Positions 58,176 to 64,000 of a stretch of DNA of 64,000 nt are shown piece by piece. The stretch's first letter is position 1. The number at the start of each line of letters is the position of its first letter. The DNA lies in the NCBI GenBank assembly GCA_963971305.1, contig OZ020316.1, positions 17,750,745 through 17,814,744 of the forward strand, in the 5' to 3' direction. The translations under genes and the position numbers were made by a program. The notes beneath the pieces were generated by a model that was not told the DNA's origin, did no database searches, and worked only from the letters and a program-made list of their open reading frames with translations. Origin of the DNA: Arcuatula senhousia. Lineage: Eukaryota; Mollusca; Bivalvia; Mytilida; Mytilidae.

Positions 58176-61100
58176 GGAGCATTGCAGTTATGAAAACTAT
58201 ATTTCAAATATTATAAATTAGAAGTATGTAATGTTTAAAGAGCTTGTTCCCAATATTAACCTTCAATCATGACAAATGCATGTAAAACTTATTAATACTG
58301 ATTTTTCTTCCTGCCCGGAATGCTGTACAAAGTTTTGTTATCATTTTTATTTAACCAAGCTTTAAGTAAATAATGCATTGCATTTAGAATAATATTAAAG
58401 TCTTAGATTATGATGTTTCGTCATGATTATCCATATTTACTTCAATTACTTGTTATTTATACAAATCATTTTACCCATCAAATACTTTTTATATATGCTG
58501 TATTTCCGTGTAGGGGTGTACATGTGTGTTTATTTTCATTGTATATCCACATTGTTATAATTTTATGTGTAATATCAAAACTTACTAAATGTCATGCATT
58601 TCTAGTCTTTGCTTTGCTATTACTGAATAGAAGAAGAAAACAAAAGATGGATAGTTTGTTTCATATTCTGAAATTCAAAAAATGACTTAATCAAATTTAA
58701 TTGTTTTAAAAAACTTGTGGGTTTCAAATTATTTTGAAACAAGTTGTTAAAGAGAGGAGACTTGTCAAGATCATTTTGCATCAATACATTTAAACCAACC
58801 TCTGGTTTTGTTTTATTTTACCAGAGATAACTTTAAAAAAAAATGTACAAATTTTTCTTACACATACATACCGTATATTGTATTTAAAAAGAGATATCTT
58901 AAGTAAGTGTTTTTTTGTATGCGTAGGTACATGTATTTAGAGTGCAATCATAGTTATGTTTTCATATTAAGTTTGTTGCTCTTGATGAAAATGCAATAAG
59001 TGTTTGTATTAATTTTGATACTTTTTATATTTTCAAAATTCATTGAAAAAAAAACAACAGAAAAAACAGAAAGTTTATATTTCCCTATTATGCTTAAAAA
59101 TATGAAAGAATTTAATTATTTTATATCTTTTTTGATGAAAGATGTTTTTGTTAGAAATTGCTTTTTATTAACCATTTATTTCAAAAATGTCAGTAGATTT
59201 TTAAGTGAATAGAATTAGCGTATATTGTGTTGGCTTTGTTTGGTTTACTATGCAAGTATTATAGCTCACCAGTATTAAATATGACCAAAAACTTGAGTTA
59301 TCTCCCATATAGGACATTTCATTCCAAGTTCAATGTACAGTGTCACAAAAGAATAAAAAAATTCATTTTAAAAACCGAGGACCCATTGAAAGACATTAGG
59401 TAAACAAATAATGAAATAAAGTTTTTTCATATTTGATGTTTCATAGAAAGTATAAAACAAAAGTAATGAATAGGACAAGATATTTAATTATAATCCATGG
59501 ATATAAGAAAGTAATAAACTTTCTAAATATGTGATTTTTTTTTCAATAGTCAATTTACTTTTTTTTTATTATTATTTTTTAATGCTAGAGTAATATCTGA
59601 AACTTGAAAAAAATTAAAGATTTTCAAGGGAGATAATTTAAGATCCACAGTTAATTAGTTATTTGTTAAATTTTGCACACAGAGTATTATTAGTTAGTGG
59701 TTTTACACCTTTGTTACCAGCTTGTTAATGTTTCATATTAATATTTCTTTGTTTTGCTCAATTTTATAGATGCATATTTTACATTTATATATATTTATAC
59801 ATATTTGTTCATTTTCTATCAGTATTAAATGCGTGTTACTTAGTATTCATTTGTATGGAATTATTATTTCATCTGCTTGAAAAATCTAGAAGTATTATTA
59901 TATACATGTAAATATTTCAGTATTATTCAACTTATAGCCTAGCTTATTCTCAAGTGAATTTTTTGGCTAGTTTGTTGTAAATAATGGAATTTATTGTTGG
60001 TGGATATTGCCTACAAAACTTTATTTTATGGCTTTTATTTTGAGCAGCAAAATAATAAATGGATTAAAAGGCATTTAAGGACCTATTGCTTGTTGATTGT
60101 TATTAAGATTTTGAAGAGTTAATTTTAGTTGCAAGATTTTTGCCTGTTTTACAAATTATGAACTTTTGCTTTGTTATAAAAAATCTTTGCTTGTTTTAAA
60201 AATTATGAATATAAAGTGATTCATTTGGTTTAATCTAAACTACAGTTTATGATTTCAATCTATAAAATTAAACAAATGATTTTCTAATTCTTGTACTTTT
60301 TATTTGATATTGAATTAGCTCTTGTTTGTCTTGATAACCTGTTTTTTTAATATTTGCTCAATGGTAGGCTTTTCAAGCTCTGACACTATTTTTTCCCAAC
60401 GAGAAAGATGCTTAACAATGTGTCTAATTAATATGCAATTTGTGTCTGACTTTTTTTTTTAAAATTCTGATTTTAAGCTTCAAGCTGTATTATGTTTATG
60501 GTGCCAACTATATTTTTTTATAGAAATACCATATTTAAGGAAAACCAATTTTTTTTGGAAATACCATATAAGGAAAAATATTTTTTTTTGTTATTAAACA
60601 CCTGGTTGTTTTATCTATTTGTTGTTTGATGACATTTTATATTTCTGTGTGATAATTGTTTTCTTTCTGTGATCATTTTTACCATATACACTGTGATATT
60701 TTAAAGATTTAATAAAAACACTTGAAGAAATGTTAGTCCCCGTTTCTTCCCCTTCTTATTCACACGTTTTAATGTGGATGACTATTTCTGTGTAGTAAAC
60801 TTGGAAAATATACTTGAATTTTACTGCTTTACAACAACAATACAAAGAAAAAGCCAGTGTAGTTTTGAATGTCTGTAGATTCATTCCAATGATTCCATCC
60901 ATGGATCTCATCAGTAATTATCTAGCCAATAGGTTTGTAATAAATACAACGTATTTATGGTCATGGACTGTTGCCAGACTGTGGGCGGTGGCCCTTAGTT
61001 TGTCAAACTATCTACTGGTACATGTACATATTTTAAGAAAGTGCAGCGATACACAAACAAAGTACTAGTTCAATAAATTGTATAAATAGTTTGCAGTATA

Positions 61101-61310
61101 CACATTTTTACATACTACCACATGTAATGTGACTTTACTTAAACTGTCATACATTAAGAAAAACATTTACATGCATGCCTGGTTCAGGATGAGTCTGGAT
61201 GACAAAAGGTATTGTTAGGAAAAGAATTGAAACCGTAGTTGTCTTATTAGGGGTAAAATATTATTGAAAAAAAGTTCAAAGTATTCCCCCCAAAAAAACA
61301 TGTATTGATC
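58176..61310 (+). other. 3' flank of the CFAP107 homologue, AT-rich
   Basis: Very AT-rich sequence with no convincing coding exon. The proximal part is probably 3'UTR. Candidate polyadenylation signals (AATAAA) occur near 59415, 59513, 60054 and 60710, but I cannot choose among them. Short reading frames here (for example 58410-58685 and 60814-61068) have no recognisable domains. Confidence 0.4.
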
Positions 61311-61312
61311 AT

Positions 61313-61650
61313 TATATCCCCGGCTTGAAAAGGTGGGGGATATATAGTGATAAGGGTGTCATTGTCTGTCCAGTCATGTGTCCTTGTGTTACACCTAAGG
61401 GTTCCCATCTCTTGTCTGTAACTCCTCTTAAACCCCTTTATGAATTTTCATGAAATTTTCACACAATCTTTATGAAATAATGTAGATATGAACCTCCTAT
61501 TTCAAAAGTTGGTCAAAATGATTTGTGGGATTTCCCATAGCAAAACCTGGACCTAGCCATTGTAAGACAAGGGGTTACACATCTCTTATCCACTACTCCT
61601 CCTAAGCCCATTGATCTATTGATGTATTTTCATGAAATTTTCATTTCATT
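61313..61650. repeat. mussel-type dispersed repeat
   Basis: 'atatccccggcttgaaaagg' start, then two diverged internal units containing 'cat(g)aaattttca' and 'actcctc(c/t)taa'. A related piece occurs at 4135-4320 ('ttcatgaacctttcacgcaa'). Confidence 0.55.
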
Positions 61651-61847
61651 TGAAGTTTGAAAGCAGACAAGATGTAGAAAGCAACAGTAAAGAAAAGAAA
61701 CTGAAGAGGCATATGGCCAAAACATTTTAAAACATGTAACTAATTGAACAATTATATAGACAATATATTCCCTGAAGTAATTTAAAATTACAGGACTCTT
61801 TTCGGGACACATATGAATGTAGATGTGCACCTCTTAATTTTAATAAA

Positions 61848-62780
61848 AAGCTACGCCGGGCGCAGCATGATACGACCGCAAAAAGTTGAACCCTGTACAT
61901 TGGTGGCCAAATATGGAAAGTCTATTGCTTTGGTCACATGCAGCTCATGGTGGACTTACAAGGCTTTTTGACACATGCATCATGTGGTGGACTTAAAAAT
62001 GCATATTTGACAAACATAGATTTACATTAAAATTTAATAGAAAAAATCTTATTTCTATAATTTCATTGGCATTTTTGACACGATTTGGCCCCTTTTTGAT
62101 CTTTTTTTTTTTTTTAAATAGTAAGGACCACAAATGCAATAAGTGGATATAATCGTCATATTTAAACTTCATAACAATTGGCTGGCCCACTACAGCAAAA
62201 TTCATTTGCCTTGGCCAACTTTTAAAAATGGCGTTTTTTGCCCCTTCGACCCCTAATATCTCAAAAACAGTAAGAGATATTGCAAATCTGATAGAAAAAT
62301 GCAGTCAGGGATTTTTACAAGGATTCCAATGAAAAATAGAATTTGAAAATCGAACCTCAAATAAAAAAGTTGATTTTTTGGGCGTGTCCCGTCTTTGGCC
62401 CCCTGTAACGGTACAATATACATCAAAACCATTTACACATTTTGTTGACAGAATTTAATGAGGAATTCAATAAAAAAAGAATTTTCAAAATCAAATGAAT
62501 AATAAACATTCTACAACAGTTTTGTCAATACACCTGTTTTAGCCCCTTTTGGCCCTTTTTTCTAAAACGGTAGGGGCCACCAACCCCAAACACAATAGGA
62601 ACCTTCCTCTAGTGGTTTCAAACATCATATCAAGATTTGATAAAAATTGGTCAATATTTACTTAAGTTATCGCACGGAAACCAAATGTCCCCAAACGACA
62701 ATGACAACAACTACGCCAACAACGACATCGCCATAACATTATACGATCGCAAAATTTTGCGGTCATATAAAAATGGGTCA
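61848..62780. mobile_element. abundant mussel repeat (gcgcagcatgatacgaccgc type)
   Basis: Opens 'gcgcagcatgatacgaccgc' followed by 'gttgaaccctgtacattg', and closes near 'atacgatcgcaaaattttgc', a weak inverted echo of the opening. The interior has several 'ggcccctttt' blocks. I recall this opening as one of the commonest Mytilus genomic repeats. The class is unknown to me. Confidence 0.5.
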
Positions 62781-62989
62781 AAGACAGATATGGCCGGTTT
62801 TTGTTTTACAGGAAGTAGAAGACCGACAGGCCTGAAATCAAATCCCATGTTATGGGACCCCACCATGATGCTGTATACCAAGTGGCTGTGATTAGTAGTT
62901 GCTGAGAAAACTGTTATGAAAATTTTCTTCTTTTGACCACGAAGTAGGTGAGCCACAACCTACAATCAAATCCCACGTTATTGAAGCCC

Positions 62990-63095
62990 ATGCTGATGCT
63001 GCATGAAATCAAATCCCACTCTATGGGAGCCCATGCTGATGCTGCATGAAATCAAATCCCACTTTATGGGAGCCCATGCTGATGCTGCATATATA
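62990..63095. repeat. 54-bp tandem repeat, about two units
   Basis: 'gaaatcaaatcccact(c/t)tat' and 'gggagcccatgctgatgctgc' repeat in tandem. Part of the repeat family that ends 'gctgtgattagtagct'. Confidence 0.75.
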
Positions 63096-63149
63096 CCAAA
63101 TATCAAGAAGCTGTGATTAGTAGCTAGAGACTAGAGGCTCCCAGGAGCC

Positions 63150-64000
63150 TGAATCGCTTACCTGGTCATTAAGGCATAATTGTCTCTTCTTTAATGGGTC
63201 AAGTCCCAACTTAGACACAACAGAGACTTTCTTGAGGCTAAATGAGCTGAACATTAAAGCAAGCCCCACCTTTTCTCTATCTGCAATAGTTTTCATTCAA
63301 TAGGGCAAAAAAACATGAAAAAACACTATTTTTGACCTTAAAAGGGCCATTACTCCTATAACAGCTTATCTGACAACTTCATCCCTATTGAGACTTTTGT
63401 AAAGCATAATGAGCTAAACATTTAAGCAAGCAACACCTTTTCTCTATCTGCAATAGTTTTCATTCTTTAGGGCAAAAACATGAAAAAACGCTATTTTTGA
63501 CCTTATAAGGGCCATAACCCCTATTAGGGGTCATCTGACAACCTGGACCCAATGGAGACTTTTGTAGAGGTTAATAAGCTGAACATTTTAGCAGGCAACA
63601 GCTTTTCTCTATCTGCAATAGTTTTCATTCTATAGGGCAAAAACATGAAAAAACGCTATTTTTGACCTTAAAAAGGCCATAACCCCTATTAGGGGTCATC
63701 TGACAACTTGGACCCAATGGAAACATTTGGAGAGCTTAATAAGCTGAACATTTTAGCAGGCAACAGCTTTTCTCTATCTGCAATAGTTTTCATTCTAGGG
63801 CAAAAACATGAAAAAACGCTATTTTTGACCTTAAAAGGGCCATAACCCCAATTAGGGGTCATCTAACAACTTCGACCCAATGGAGACTTTTGTAGAGGTT
63901 AATGAGCTGAACATTTTAGCAGGCAACAGCTTTTCTCTATCTGCAATAATTTTCATTCTATAGGGCAAAAACATGAAAAAAAACGCTATTTTTGACCTTA
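63150..64000. repeat. 165-bp tandem array running off the right edge
   Basis: 'ctctatctgcaata' recurs at 63275, 63442, 63607, 63772 and 63935 (spacing 163-167). Units share 'aaacatgaaaaaacgctatt', 'aagggccataacccctatta' and 'gacccaatggagactttt'. The array continues beyond the window. Diverged copies sit at 21120-21425 and near 23830-23930. Confidence 0.9.

Noticed and set aside
1..64000. tRNA or rRNA genes
   Set aside because: I looked for tRNA B-box patterns and rRNA-like conserved stretches and found none I could support.

Overview
This window is eukaryotic nuclear DNA. It is AT-rich, with spliced genes, long introns and a dense mixture of decayed transposons and tandem repeats. The gene content is animal: an espin-type ankyrin gene and a CFAP107-type ciliary gene. 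Several dispersed repeats are ones I associate with marine mussels, for example the repeat opening with 'gcgcagcatgatacgaccgc' near 61.85 kb, the 'tctctatctgcaatagtttt' array at the right edge, and the frequent acatgtacatgta runs. A mytilid-like bivalve is the best guess. It rests on pattern memory, not on a search.

Layout. 0-6 kb: a 3.5-kb element with hAT-like ends (2296-5797). It holds a reverse-transcriptase (RT) relic and a 182-bp tandem array that ends in a strong hairpin (Helentron-like). 9.6-10.8 kb: two minisatellites. 12.3-16.6 kb, minus strand: three coding exons of an espin homologue whose 3' part is not visible here. 17.7-25.3 kb: RT relics, a second hAT-like element and two tandem arrays. 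27.8-28.0 kb: a foldback element. 30.9-34.4 kb, minus strand: a gene with two coding exons plus a probable 5'UTR exon. It encodes a 255-residue protein with a likely N-myristoylation site and a C-terminal membrane segment. 36.6-41.5 kb: a region bounded by inverted repeats of about 0.2 kb, containing a very homogeneous 382-bp satellite (6.9 units). 41.5-48.3 kb: non-LTR retrotransposon 3' ends, RT relics and inverted-repeat elements. 48.4-52.3 kb, minus strand: a two-exon gene for a 127-residue secreted protein with a beta-defensin-like cysteine pattern and a very large Pro/Ala/Gly-rich loop. 54.5-58.2 kb, plus strand: three exons encoding a complete 222-residue CFAP107 homologue. 58.2-64 kb: AT-rich flank and mussel-type repeats, with a 165-bp tandem array running off the right edge.

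The four genes show no operon-like relationship and appear unrelated in function: an actin-bundling scaffold, a membrane-anchored protein of unknown role, a secreted putative host-defence peptide, and a ciliary microtubule inner protein. Exon joins were checked by eye for GT/AG sites and reading phase, and all agree. The most interesting items are the loop-expanded defensin-like gene, the satellite array inside an inverted-repeat-bounded element, an inverted-repeat element family with 6-7-bp target duplications, and RT copies with LTR-like flanking direct repeats.
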